Counted from the stretch's first letter, positions 25,660 to 34,106 are shown. The stretch: 39,269 nucleotides of DNA from Clostridia bacterium (GCA_017434895.1 JAFSGB010000023.1:1-39269), one strand, 5' to 3'. Notes: a model not told the origin generated them from the sequence alone. Numbers and translations: made by a program.

Positions 25660-25688
25660 ATTATACTACTAATTTATCAAACTTTCAA
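25660..25688 (-). promoter_or_regulatory. Promoter of mrp
   Basis: On the minus strand TTGAAA (25683-25688), 17-base spacer, TATAAT (25660-25665). It overlaps the last codons of the tyrosine phosphatase gene, so mrp can be expressed independently of the ABC operon. Confidence 0.7.
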
Positions 25689-26106
25689 GTAGTGCTTTGC
25701 AACCTTTTTCAATATCCTTATAGGTTACATCAAAATTACCGTAATACCATGGGTCTTCAACGTCGCTTGCAAGAAGCTTTCGTATTTTATTTTGCGGGTC
25801 ACACTTAAAAATATGCTTAATATTTCTGAGATTATTGTCGTCCATACAGATAAATAAATCATATTTTTCGTAATCATCTCTTTTAAGCTTAATGGCATAT
25901 TTTTCGCCTACGGAAATGTTATTACGCTTTAGCTCTGCAAGTGCGGGAGGATAAATAGGATTGCCAATTTCCTCATAGCTTGTAGCAGAGGATTTTATTA
26001 AAAAATTATCGGCAAGGCCCTTTTCAGCAACCAGCTCTTTCATTATAAACTCTGCCATAGGACTTCTGCAAATATTGCCGTGGCAGACGAACATCAGTTT
26101 AATCAT
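25669..26106 (-). CDS. Low-molecular-weight protein-tyrosine phosphatase
   Basis: This 145-residue phosphatase has the P-loop C-x5-R-S at the N-terminus as VCHGNICRS (Cys8, Arg14, Ser15) and the general-acid Asp in EDPWYYG (about residue 117). It dephosphorylates phosphotyrosine proteins in the cytoplasm. In bacteria partners are often capsule kinases or McsB-type arginine kinases, neither of which is in the window. Its ATG overlaps the ABC ATPase stop by four bases (ATGA), so it is translationally coupled to an importer, an unusual neighbour for this family. Confidence 0.93.
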   Translation of the reverse strand: MIKLMFVCHGNICRSPMAEFIMKELVAEKGLADNFLIKSSATSYEEIGNPIYPPALAELKRNNISVGEKYAIKLKRDDYEKYDLFICMDDNNLRNIKHIFKCDPQNKIRKLLASDVEDPWYYGNFDVTYKDIEKGCKALLESLIN

Positions 26107-26666
26107 AGCATTTCCTTTATATTGCAGTTTAAAATTTCAGCTTCCTCTTTAGAATGGGTGACTAAAATAAGCGGTTTTTCGCCTAAGATTTCATTTATAA
26201 GGCCGGCACAAGCTGATATGTTGGTTTTATCAAGACCTGTAAACGGCTCGTCAAGAATTAAGAAATCAAAATGAACCGACAACGCGCGGGCTATGGCAAC
26301 ACGCCGAGACATTCCACCGGATAAATCGGACGGATGGCAGTAAAGATAATCTTTAAGCCCTAATTTTGTTAAGATATCGGTTGCTTTTTTTATATCACAA
26401 CCGAAAAGTGTTAAATTTTCTAAAACTGTTTTAAATGGAATAAGTCTGTCCTCTTGAAAAACAACCGAGGGTTTAAGGTTTTTATTTTTAATTATTTCTC
26501 CCATTTGAGGTGTTTCTAGACCTAAAATGAGTCTTAAAGCGGTAGTTTTACCTGAACCGCTGTCACCAAACAGACAAATTCGGTCGCCTTTATTAATTTC
26601 CAGTGAAAAACTATCTAAAACCGATTTTTCCCCATAAGAAAATTTTACATTATTCAATTTTATCAC
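26103..26666 (-). CDS. ABC importer ATPase, nitrate/sulfonate/taurine type
   Basis: This 187-residue nucleotide-binding subunit has Walker A GDSGSGKTT at about 34-42, signature LSGGMSRR at about 115-122 and Walker B FLILDEP at about 135-141. It is shorter than usual (about 240-260 residues), ending soon after the H-loop VTHSKEEA, so the C-terminal extension is absent. I start at a GTG at 26666 that overlaps the permease stop (GTGA), with GGAGGG seven bases upstream. The longer frame begins with a TTG inside the Shine-Dalgarno. It powers uptake together with the adjacent permease and lipoprotein. Confidence 0.92.
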   Translation of the reverse strand: MIKLNNVKFSYGEKSVLDSFSLEINKGDRICLFGDSGSGKTTALRLILGLETPQMGEIIKNKNLKPSVVFQEDRLIPFKTVLENLTLFGCDIKKATDILTKLGLKDYLYCHPSDLSGGMSRRVAIARALSVHFDFLILDEPFTGLDKTNISACAGLINEILGEKPLILVTHSKEEAEILNCNIKEML

Positions 26667-27409
26667 TTGGTTTCCCTCCAAAAAAATTTAATAATGTTTT
26701 CAAGTATTAGGCTTAAGATAACAATAGTTAGTACAACTGCAAAAACCCTTGTATACTCAAGGTTGCTTTTGGCATTTGAAAGAAGCGCGCCTATGCTACC
26801 CGTAGGATTACATATGACCTCAGCCGCAACTCCGGATTTCCACGCAAAACCAAGCCCCGTAATTACCGATTGACGGAAAAAGGGGAGAACAGTTGGTATT
26901 TTAATATTCGTTATAATACCCTTTTTGCTCATATCCAAAACGGTTGCCATTTCAACAAGTTTTTTATCTACAGAAAGCAGACCTGTTTCAACCTGAAGCC
27001 AAACTATGGGAAACACCATTAAAAATGAAATAAATGAGGGAATAACAGTTGAGGGTATCCAAAGCCAAGCCAAAATTATAAAAGCGGCAACGGGTACCGA
27101 GCGAATGAGACGGGAAATGGGATTTGTAAGGGTTTTAAACATTTCGCTATTGCCCGAGAGTAGTCCGCAAACAAAGCCTAAAATTACTGCCGCTAAAAAA
27201 CCGCTTAATATATGAATAAGCGAGCTTCCGACTGCTTGCCAGAATCCCGAAAGCATTAAGCAATTAAAAAACTCTTTTAAAGTTTCAAAAGGAAGCGGTA
27301 TTTTAAACAGTAGCTTATTGTTGACGCAGGTGGCACATATATGCCAAAGCAGAATCCATAATAAAATGGACCCTGCTTTAAACATTATTTTCTTTAAATT
27401 AACCTTCAT
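26663..27409 (-). CDS. ABC importer permease, SsuC/TauC-like
   Basis: This 248-residue membrane protein has about six helices and the EAA-type coupling loop near FAWKSGVAAEVICNPTGSIG, typical of the sulfonate/nitrate/taurine permease family. I place the start at the ATG at 27409 (MKVNLKKIM), overlapping the end of the lipoprotein gene by 11 bases; the frame from 27442 would run deeper into it. It forms the membrane channel for the solute captured by the lipoprotein. The substrate cannot be deduced. Confidence 0.9.
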   Translation of the reverse strand: MKVNLKKIMFKAGSILLWILLWHICATCVNNKLLFKIPLPFETLKEFFNCLMLSGFWQAVGSSLIHILSGFLAAVILGFVCGLLSGNSEMFKTLTNPISRLIRSVPVAAFIILAWLWIPSTVIPSFISFLMVFPIVWLQVETGLLSVDKKLVEMATVLDMSKKGIITNIKIPTVLPFFRQSVITGLGFAWKSGVAAEVICNPTGSIGALLSNAKSNLEYTRVFAVVLTIVILSLILENIIKFFWRETK

Positions 27410-28388
27410 AATAGAAACCGTCTGTCGGTAATTTTCCGCCAACTGCGGTCATATCTGCGGCAAAAAGAACGTTTAAATAACCTGAAAGCTTTGTCTTCAT
27501 TTCTTTGCCATCAACATAGGTCAAGTTGCAGTTAGGAATAGCTTTTTTAGCGATAGGAGCCTTAGGAATTATTCCGTAGGTTTCGCAAAGAGCGGCGGTG
27601 CCATCGATATCGGTGTTAGCAGACTCAATGGAAGCCTTGTATTCCTCAAGGAACTTGTCAATAGTTGCTTTATTGTTATTCAAAAATTCGTTACGAACAA
27701 CAACACAGCCCATCATTAAAGCAGAATCGGTGTTAACCTTATCCCATTCCTTAGTTAAATCAACAGCAATTTTAGCGCCTTGATTTTGAATGGTTAGAGT
27801 GGTTGCAACGGGCTGAGGAGCAATAATAATTGCAGTGGGGTCGGTGCTCCAAACGGTTAAAAGCTCGGTGCCCTCAGCTTTAAATTCAAGGGTAACATCA
27901 TCCTTAATACCATTTTTCTCGAGTAAATGATTAATAATATACTCTGGGTTGGAGCCTTGTCCGGTTGTGTAAATCTTTTTACCCTTTAAATCTGCAAGAC
28001 TTGTAATTTCTACACCGTCTGGAGTTACAACATTAAGTACACCTAAGGTGTTTACTGCCAAAACAGTAATTTCACCCTCGGTTTTGTTATATAGCTTAGC
28101 GGCAAGATTGGTGGCGATAGCGGCTATATCAGCCTCGCCCTTGGAAATTTTAGAAACAACCTCGTCGGGCTGAGCAACAACTGTAATATTGTAATCACCT
28201 ACAGTCTCGGCTTTGTCGGCTTTAGCTTTAAGGTTTGCGGCGCCAATACCTGTAGGACCGGAAAGAACATAAACATTAGCCTTTGTAAGCTGAGCTTCCG
28301 GTGTACTGCTGCTATTATCTTCGCTACCGCAAGCGGTAAGACCGAGTAGTAGTACTAATGTTAATAGGATGCTGAGAATTTTTTTCAT
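27399..28388 (-). CDS. ABC importer substrate-binding lipoprotein, NMT1/SsuA-like
   Basis: This 329-residue secreted protein has a lipoprotein signal peptide (basic MKK, hydrophobic core, lipobox LTAC with Cys20) followed by an acidic Ser-rich linker. The mature part looks like the type II periplasmic-binding fold of the NMT1/SsuA group: VVAQPDEVVSKISKGEADIA and a DLKGKKIYTTGQGSNPE domain-hinge region. Ligands in the family include sulfonates, nitrate and pyrimidine precursors; the ligand here is unknown. AAAGGTGA precedes the ATG. It directly follows the Crp-type regulator gene, two bases away. Confidence 0.9.
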   Translation of the reverse strand: MKKILSILLTLVLLLGLTACGSEDNSSSTPEAQLTKANVYVLSGPTGIGAANLKAKADKAETVGDYNITVVAQPDEVVSKISKGEADIAAIATNLAAKLYNKTEGEITVLAVNTLGVLNVVTPDGVEITSLADLKGKKIYTTGQGSNPEYIINHLLEKNGIKDDVTLEFKAEGTELLTVWSTDPTAIIIAPQPVATTLTIQNQGAKIAVDLTKEWDKVNTDSALMMGCVVVRNEFLNNNKATIDKFLEEYKASIESANTDIDGTAALCETYGIIPKAPIAKKAIPNCNLTYVDGKEMKTKLSGYLNVLFAADMTAVGGKLPTDGFYYEG

Positions 28389-28389
28389 T

Positions 28390-28995
28390 TTAAATCACCT
28401 TTATATTATTTTTTTTCCGTTTGATTTTTCCACTGTACTCAAGACTGTCAAAACTTCGGTAGAGGGTTGCTCTGCCAATGTTTAACATTCTTGCCAGTGT
28501 AGTCATACTAACGGGTAAGTTAACTATTTTTTCACTGTTCATATTTTCAATCAAATATTTATAAACCGTGTCCTCTGCATTTGTGCAAGAAATCATATTA
28601 AGTTTAAGGTTTAAAAAACGGATTTTGTTAGACAAAAACATTATATAATTAACTGTGGTAACAGGGTAGAGGTTAAATATTTTTTTAAGTGTTTCCTCAG
28701 AAATAAATAAAACCTCACAGTCACTTTCGGCAACAATTTTGCTTACGTAACAATTATCACTTCCAAAAACCGCTGCGGCGCCGAAAACATTCCCTTTTTC
28801 AAAGCTTTTTTTGAAAAGACTGTCATTAACTGCGCTGGCCTTACCGCTTACAATGTAACCCAAAGCCTTTTTAAAATTATTTCGCGAATAGATAACTTTG
28901 CCCTTTTTAAAGAAAAACGGCTTATCTAACAGAGAAATAATTTGCTCTTTTTCATTATCACTTAAATTATTTAATAAAAATAAATCATAAATCAT
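28390..28995 (-). CDS. Crp/Fnr-family transcriptional regulator
   Basis: This 201-residue protein has an N-terminal cyclic-nucleotide-binding-like beta barrel (about 15-110, with the FFKKGKVIYSR and GYIVSGKA strands), a dimerisation helix (about 110-140) and a C-terminal winged helix (about 150-201: VSMTTLARMLNIGRATLYRSFDSLE). No Fnr-type N-terminal Cys cluster is seen, and the Arg-containing phosphate cassette of true Crp is not evident, so the effector is unknown. It is the first gene of the ABC operon and probably controls it. GAGG lies seven bases before the ATG. Confidence 0.88.
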   Translation of the reverse strand: MIYDLFLLNNLSDNEKEQIISLLDKPFFFKKGKVIYSRNNFKKALGYIVSGKASAVNDSLFKKSFEKGNVFGAAAVFGSDNCYVSKIVAESDCEVLFISEETLKKIFNLYPVTTVNYIMFLSNKIRFLNLKLNMISCTNAEDTVYKYLIENMNSEKIVNLPVSMTTLARMLNIGRATLYRSFDSLEYSGKIKRKKNNIKVI

Positions 28996-29027
28996 TGAAA
29001 AACCTCAAACCGTCTCAAATGATACAA

Positions 29028-29057
29028 ATATTAGATCATAAATATCATGTATGTCAA
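29028..29057 (-). promoter_or_regulatory. Promoter of the Crp/ABC/phosphatase operon with possible operator
   Basis: On the minus strand TTGACA (29052-29057), 18-base spacer, TAATAT (29028-29033). ATGATA and TATCAT, two 6-bp inverted arms, flank the -10 region about 18 bases apart (within 29018-29049). They could be half-sites for the product's own repression, but the match to known Crp/Fnr sites is poor. Confidence 0.65.
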
Positions 29058-29060
29058 TAA

Positions 29061-29085
29061 AAAAATCAGCATTTTATGCTGATTT
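29061..29085 (-). terminator. Terminator after the 219-residue membrane protein gene
   Basis: On the minus strand AAATCAGCAT-AAA-ATGCTGATTT is followed by a T run. The stop codon lies in the loop. The T run ends four bases from the -35 box of the next operon's promoter. Confidence 0.9.
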
Positions 29086-29733
29086 TTTAACTAAATCTTT
29101 TATAACTGTAGCAAGTATTATTATAAAGGAAAGTCCAAAAATTACAGTTCCTATAATTGCCACGGTTCTTACTGTTTTAGCATTTGTGTTAATACTAATT
29201 TCATCGGAAATTATATCACTTGTTTTAAATGCCGTTTCAATATAATCTGTGCTTACACCTGATTCGGTATAAAAGCTCAAAGTATAAAGCTTTTTATCTG
29301 TTACCGTAAAATACTGGGTAAGAATATAACCGCTTGCAGTGTCTTTAAGATTAATATTCACATATTTTTGCTTGTCCTTTAAAACAATATTGCCTTTGAT
29401 ATTGTTAAGTCCCGTAATATCGGGCAATAGACTTTTAATATTACTGTCTGATAAACTTGAAAGGTCACCGACTGCATTTGAAAATTCACTTTCTGTTTCG
29501 GTTAGCTGAATTTGTTTGGTATTTCCTTTATTTACGGCTAAAAACTTTATGTTTTGTTCTTTAATCTTGTTTTCAAGTTGTTCATTATCAATTTTTAAGA
29601 TTTCGGCAACACCGTCAGGGTCGGCAGAGTAAATTATAAAATCATTGTCTGGTGTGATTTGGTCAACGGTTAGTGCCGTAACATTAAGGCTAAGCATTAA
29701 TATAATACAAAGTGACAAAATTATTTTTTTCAA
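29074..29733 (-). CDS. Exported single-pass membrane protein of unknown function
   Basis: This 219-residue protein matches no family I recognise. It has a signal peptide (KKIILSLCIILMLSLNVTALT), an extracellular region of about 165 residues rich in Asp, Lys and beta-prone stretches, one C-terminal transmembrane helix (about 187-210) and a short basic cytoplasmic tail. This is a type I topology, like a sensor or a membrane-anchored assembly factor. I chose a TTG start at 29733, six bases after AAGGTG; the GTG at 29742 lies in the Shine-Dalgarno. It follows folD by ten bases and is the last gene of the ymfF-ymfH-lgt-folD unit. Confidence 0.75.
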   Translation of the reverse strand: MKKIILSLCIILMLSLNVTALTVDQITPDNDFIIYSADPDGVAEILKIDNEQLENKIKEQNIKFLAVNKGNTKQIQLTETESEFSNAVGDLSSLSDSNIKSLLPDITGLNNIKGNIVLKDKQKYVNINLKDTASGYILTQYFTVTDKKLYTLSFYTESGVSTDYIETAFKTSDIISDEISINTNAKTVRTVAIIGTVIFGLSFIIILATVIKDLVKKSA

Positions 29734-29743
29734 AGTGTTCACC

Positions 29744-30595
29744 TTAAATTAAGTTATTTTGCTTTTTTGCGGCAGTAAGAGTGTTTTGCATCAGCATTGC
29801 AATAGTCATAGGGCCAACGCCACCCGGAACCGGTGTAATGGCGGAAGCCTTTTTGCTTACCTCGTCAAACATAACGTCACCGCAAAGCTTACCGTCAACT
29901 CGGTTAATACCGACATCAATTACAACCGCACCGTCTTTTACCATATCTGCGGTAACGAAGTTAGGTCTGCCGACGGCCGCTACTAAAATATCGGCATTTT
30001 TGCAAATCTCTACTAAATTTTTAGTTTTTGAGTGACAGATTGTAACTGTGCCGTTTTTGTGAAGCAGTAGCATATTCATAGGCTTGCCGACAATGTTTGA
30101 ACGACCTATTACAACGCAGTTTTTACCCTCAACCTCAATACCCTCGAAAGAAAGCATTTCCATAACACCGGCGGGGGTGCAGGGCAGAAAATAATAGTCG
30201 CCAATCATAATTTTTCCCACGTTTACAGGGTGAAACGCATCAACATCCTTTTCGGGGTCAATAGAGTTAATTATAAGCTTTTCGTCAAGGTGACTCGGTA
30301 GAGGCAGTTGGCATAAAATACCGTTGATTTTAGGGGAATTATTAAGCTTTTGAATTAATGCAAGCAATTCCTCTTGGGTTGTGTTTTCACTAAGTGCATA
30401 TTCCTCTGAAATAATACCCAAAGCCTCACAAGCCTTTTTCTTGTTTGCAACATACACCTTAGATGCAGGGTCCTCGCCGACAATTATAACTGCAAGTCCG
30501 ACAGAGATACCCTTTTTATTTAGTTCAACAACTTCGTTTTTTACTCTTTCCTTTACTGCGGTGGAAATTATCTTACCGTCAATTATCTTGCTCAT
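29744..30595 (-). CDS. folD: Bifunctional methylene-THF dehydrogenase / methenyl-THF cyclohydrolase
   Basis: This 283-residue enzyme interconverts methylene- and 10-formyl-tetrahydrofolate. It has the substrate loop ICQLPLPSHLD, the dinucleotide site VVIGRSNIVGKPMNMLLL and the C-terminal TPVPGGVGPMTIAML motif. The ATG at 30595 (MSKIIDGK) has GAGGAGA upstream. The frame opens further, to 30631, but that part overlaps lgt more deeply and lacks similarity. The chosen start overlaps lgt by 17 bases. It supplies one-carbon units for purines, thymidylate and formyl-Met. Confidence 0.96.
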   Translation of the reverse strand: MSKIIDGKIISTAVKERVKNEVVELNKKGISVGLAVIIVGEDPASKVYVANKKKACEALGIISEEYALSENTTQEELLALIQKLNNSPKINGILCQLPLPSHLDEKLIINSIDPEKDVDAFHPVNVGKIMIGDYYFLPCTPAGVMEMLSFEGIEVEGKNCVVIGRSNIVGKPMNMLLLHKNGTVTICHSKTKNLVEICKNADILVAAVGRPNFVTADMVKDGAVVIDVGINRVDGKLCGDVMFDEVSKKASAITPVPGGVGPMTIAMLMQNTLTAAKKQNNLI

Positions 30596-31454
30596 TTTCT
30601 GTCTCCTCTTTTTCCGTGAATAGAGTGTCATATTCCATAACAGGTACGATTTTCGTTTTTTTCAAGAACACATACAGTAAAATACCGCAAATGATACAAA
30701 TTGTAAATGAAAGCAGGGAAGAAATTCTAATCTGTCCCCACATTAGGCTATCAGTTCTGATAAGCTCTAAAAAGCCTCGCTCCACGCCGTACCAAACGCC
30801 GTAGCTAAGGAAAATTTGACCGCTGAACTTTTTGTTTTTACTAATTTTATGTAACACAAATACACCAAGCAAGCACCATATTGACTCATAGAGAAAGCAA
30901 GGGTGCACAAGACCATTGTCGCCCATAACTGAGATTGTATTTGCACTTTCCATGCCCCACCAACTGCTACCGGTAAAGGTGCCAAAGGCCTCTTGATTTA
31001 CAAAATTTCCCCAACGGCCGATACCTTGACCGATAAGGAAGCAGATTGCGGTTAAATCGAACATATCGGGAATATGTATTTTGCGAAGTTTACACATAAG
31101 CCCGCCGCAAACAAAGGCACCGATTACCGCACCGTAACTGGCAAGCCCTGAAAAGCCGGAGGAGGAAAATCCGAAGAAATCACCAATGCCCTCCATCTTT
31201 TCTCCATCAAATATCAAATAATAGGTTCTGGCACAAAGAATTGATACAGGTACAGTAACGATTACCATATCTAACATTTTGTCGGTATTAATATCAAACC
31301 GTTTAGCATTCCTATAAGCATAGATCAGTGCCATTAAAAATCCGAAGGCAATAATAATTCCGTACCAGTAAACATCCCAGTGCCTTTCACCCAATGGAAT
31401 AGAAAAAGCAATAGGATTAATTGTAAGCTTTAAACCGAAAATTGTAACTTCCAT
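30579..31454 (-). CDS. lgt: Prolipoprotein diacylglyceryl transferase
   Basis: This 291-residue integral membrane enzyme moves diacylglycerol from phosphatidylglycerol to the lipobox Cys of prolipoproteins. The family signature GRWGNFVNQEAFG (about 146-158) and a HPCFLYES motif are present, with about seven hydrophobic helices. AGGAG lies six bases before the ATG. The lipoprotein encoded at 27399-28388 would be one substrate. The charged C-terminal tail (EKEETENEQDN) overlaps the folD start. Confidence 0.95.
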   Translation of the reverse strand: MEVTIFGLKLTINPIAFSIPLGERHWDVYWYGIIIAFGFLMALIYAYRNAKRFDINTDKMLDMVIVTVPVSILCARTYYLIFDGEKMEGIGDFFGFSSSGFSGLASYGAVIGAFVCGGLMCKLRKIHIPDMFDLTAICFLIGQGIGRWGNFVNQEAFGTFTGSSWWGMESANTISVMGDNGLVHPCFLYESIWCLLGVFVLHKISKNKKFSGQIFLSYGVWYGVERGFLELIRTDSLMWGQIRISSLLSFTICIICGILLYVFLKKTKIVPVMEYDTLFTEKEETENEQDN

Positions 31455-31466
31455 TTTATACTCCTG

Positions 31467-32732
31467 TTAATTTTTTGGACTTATAACCGAAAGCACAGAA
31501 TTTTCCAAATTAATTTCATTAAGCTTTCGTGTTACATCATCAATCGTAATAGCCTTTAAATACTTAAGCTCGTCAAAAAGTCCGCAGTCATTCATAGCAC
31601 ATTCTGTAAGCTGCATTGCAATGCTTTCGACATTGTTGAATAGGCGAATTGAAGAACCATACATTCCGGCTCTGATAGCATTGAAAAGCTTTTTGTCTAT
31701 ACCATCGTTTTTAAGCCGTAAAATCTCGTTTTTAATAGCCATAGACACTGCCTTCGGGTCTTTTGATTCGCCCTCAAAAATCAGTGCGGAATATCCGTTA
31801 CCGCAAAAATGCTCATTATCAAACTCGTCATTAATAAGTCCGTCATTAATTAACTGCTTGTAAAGAGGAGAGGCGTCGCCCGAAATAATGTTAAGAAGCA
31901 GTGAAGTGAGAATCTTTTCCTTAACGGTCTTTTCGGGGGAATCGAGAGACTCCTTAAAGCCAAAGCAAAACATCGGTTGTGCTACCTCTAAGGCTTGCTC
32001 GGTGTAATCGGTTAAAACACTATCGGGTTCCTCCGGTTTAATGCGGATAATTTCCTTGGGGTCACTTTTCTTTACACCTTCGCTTATTTGCTTTAAGCAG
32101 GTATCAGTGTCAACATTTCCGGCAATGCAAATAAACATATTAGAGGGGTTGTAAAAGGTGTTGTAGCAGTCATAAAGTAAATTATAGTCGATTTTAGAAA
32201 TAGACTCAACCGTTCCCGCAATATCAATTCTTACGGGGTGATTGTGGTACATAGCCATCAGCATATTAAACATAACGCGCCAAGCAGGACTGTCATCATA
32301 CATACGGATTTCTTGTCCTATAATGCCTTGCTCTTTATTTACAGTTTCCTCAGTAAAATATGGAGACTGCACAAAATCAAGTAAAATACTTAAATTTTCA
32401 TAAAACTTATCAGAACAAGAAAACAAATAACAAGTGCGGTCAAAGGAGGTGAAAGCGTTGGCGTAGGCACCGGTTTTGGCAAATTTTGAAAAAGCGTCGC
32501 CGTCCTGACTTTCAAAAAGCTTGTGCTCTAAAAAGTGGGCAATGCCCTCCGGAACAGCAATTTCCTTACCGTCAACATTAAAAATAGTATCGATTGAACC
32601 GTATTTCGTACCGAAAAGGGCATATGCAGAATTATATTGTGGTTTTTCCAATATGAAAACCTTAAGACCGTTATCAAGGATGACCTTGGTGTAAGCTTCA
32701 CCTATTTTGTTTTCAAAGAGTTCTTTTTTCAT
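31467..32732 (-). CDS. ymfH: M16 zinc peptidase, YmfH-like, catalytically complete
   Basis: This 421-residue M16-family protein has the inverted zinc motif H-x-x-E-H as HFLEH (His66, Glu69, His70) and a downstream Glu in the NKEQGIIGQEIRMYDD segment, so it should be an active metallopeptidase. It pairs with the motif-less neighbour, as active and inactive M16 partners do. In Bacillus the ymfF-ymfH pair is near genes tied to EF-P modification; the substrate is not established. It overlaps the upstream gene by one base (TAATG) and lgt starts 12 bases downstream. Confidence 0.92.
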   Translation of the reverse strand: MKKELFENKIGEAYTKVILDNGLKVFILEKPQYNSAYALFGTKYGSIDTIFNVDGKEIAVPEGIAHFLEHKLFESQDGDAFSKFAKTGAYANAFTSFDRTCYLFSCSDKFYENLSILLDFVQSPYFTEETVNKEQGIIGQEIRMYDDSPAWRVMFNMLMAMYHNHPVRIDIAGTVESISKIDYNLLYDCYNTFYNPSNMFICIAGNVDTDTCLKQISEGVKKSDPKEIIRIKPEEPDSVLTDYTEQALEVAQPMFCFGFKESLDSPEKTVKEKILTSLLLNIISGDASPLYKQLINDGLINDEFDNEHFCGNGYSALIFEGESKDPKAVSMAIKNEILRLKNDGIDKKLFNAIRAGMYGSSIRLFNNVESIAMQLTECAMNDCGLFDELKYLKAITIDDVTRKLNEINLENSVLSVISPKN

Positions 32733-34009
32733 TATTTAGCCTCCTTGGGTAAAAGCTTATAGACGGTGTTAAGGCAGACGCCCTCTGCAGCATTAATTAC
32801 ATCCTCTCGGGTAATGGTACTTATTTTTTCGGCAATATCTTCAGGCGTATAAAGACTATCGTTATTCACCTTAATCACATACCATAAATCAATGGAATTC
32901 TGACTGTCATTATAAGTGTTTAGTGAGTCTGTAATGCTCTTGATAGACGACTCAAATTCAAAATCAGAAAATTCACCCTTTTTTAGGGCTTCGAGCTGAT
33001 TTAAAATTTCCTTTTCTGCTTTTTCAAAGTTATCGGTTTCAAGACCGCTTTCAACGGTAACCAGTCCTTTTTGACGAATGGCGGAAGCTGAGCAGTAGTA
33101 ACAAAGACTCATTTTTTCACGAACATTTGAAAAAAGTCTGGAATACGGCCCACCACCGAAAATATCGGTCATAACCATAAGCGGAAGTGCGACATCGTCA
33201 TTACCGCAAAGAGTTGTCGAAAATCCGAGACATAGCTTTCCTTGGGAAACATCCATATAATCGGTCACTGTTTTCGGTGTTGATACCTTTTTAGCCGGTG
33301 CAGAAATTTTGCAGTCGCAAACATTGTTTCGGTCAACTGTGGAAAAACGCTCTGAAACCTCTTCAAAAAGTCCGTCAGGTACGGCAGAGCCTACAACCTG
33401 AACACGCACAAATCCAGAGGATAACATATTTTTCCATGCTTTATAAAGGCTTTCGCCGGTTATTGCTTGAACATCCTCGACGGTACCGCACTTCGGTGTA
33501 CCATACGGCTCATTTTTAAACATTTCCTCAATCAAACGTTTTTTGGCAAAAACGCGCTTTTCGCTGATTTCACCCTTAATATGCTCAATTGCTTTTCGTT
33601 TTTCACGCTCAAGGTCATCCTCAAAAAAGACACCGTTTTCACATTTTGGTTCAAAAATCAAGCCAAGTAATAACTCGCTGGCATTTTTAACAAGAGAGTC
33701 GCCCTCTAATGAAAATCGGTCATTAATAACCGAAATTGTCATTCTAAGCAGCTGATAATCACCGTACTTTTCGGTGCTGGCATTAAGTCTTGCCCCGTAA
33801 AGCTTGGAAAGCTTATAGTTAAGGCGTGAAAAATCGGGATACCTATTCGAGCATGAGGTAAGTATAAAAGGAAGCAACGCATTTTCTGCAGCAGTTTCCT
33901 TTTTTAAGGGCAAATAAAAATTATAAGAAACTAGTGTAGTATTAAATCGGTTATTTTTAATAAATAAGCCTTCGACACCGCTTTGTAATTCCAAAATTTC
34001 CAAAGACAT
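32732..34009 (-). CDS. ymfF: Inactive M16-family partner protein, YmfF-like
   Basis: This 425-residue protein resembles M16 peptidases over its whole length (LNYKLSKLYGARLNAS, a mid-protein GSAVPDG strand and a DIFGGGPYSRLFSNVREK segment) but has no H-x-x-E-H motif where it should be. It would act as the non-catalytic half of a heterodimer with the next gene product. A GAAAGGATA precedes the ATG at 34009. It is the first gene of a unit running through ymfH, lgt, folD and a membrane protein. Confidence 0.9.
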   Translation of the reverse strand: MSLEILELQSGVEGLFIKNNRFNTTLVSYNFYLPLKKETAAENALLPFILTSCSNRYPDFSRLNYKLSKLYGARLNASTEKYGDYQLLRMTISVINDRFSLEGDSLVKNASELLLGLIFEPKCENGVFFEDDLEREKRKAIEHIKGEISEKRVFAKKRLIEEMFKNEPYGTPKCGTVEDVQAITGESLYKAWKNMLSSGFVRVQVVGSAVPDGLFEEVSERFSTVDRNNVCDCKISAPAKKVSTPKTVTDYMDVSQGKLCLGFSTTLCGNDDVALPLMVMTDIFGGGPYSRLFSNVREKMSLCYYCSASAIRQKGLVTVESGLETDNFEKAEKEILNQLEALKKGEFSDFEFESSIKSITDSLNTYNDSQNSIDLWYVIKVNNDSLYTPEDIAEKISTITREDVINAAEGVCLNTVYKLLPKEAK

Positions 34010-34039
34010 AAAAGATATCCTTTCAATAGTAGTGTTTTA

Positions 34040-34069
34040 ATTATACCATAAGTTACAATAAATTTACAA
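34040..34069 (-). promoter_or_regulatory. Promoter of the ymfF-ymfH-lgt-folD unit
   Basis: On the minus strand TTGTAA (34064-34069), 18-base spacer, TATAAT (34040-34045). It stands back to back with the cls promoter. Confidence 0.65.
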
Positions 34070-34077
34070 CTAATAAT

Positions 34078-34106
34078 TTGCAATAATATGTAATATATGT
34101 TACAAT
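34078..34106 (+). promoter_or_regulatory. Promoter of cls
   Basis: TTGCAA (34078-34083), 17-base spacer, TACAAT (34101-34106). The start near 34113 gives a leader of only about 15 bases that contains the Shine-Dalgarno. Confidence 0.7.
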
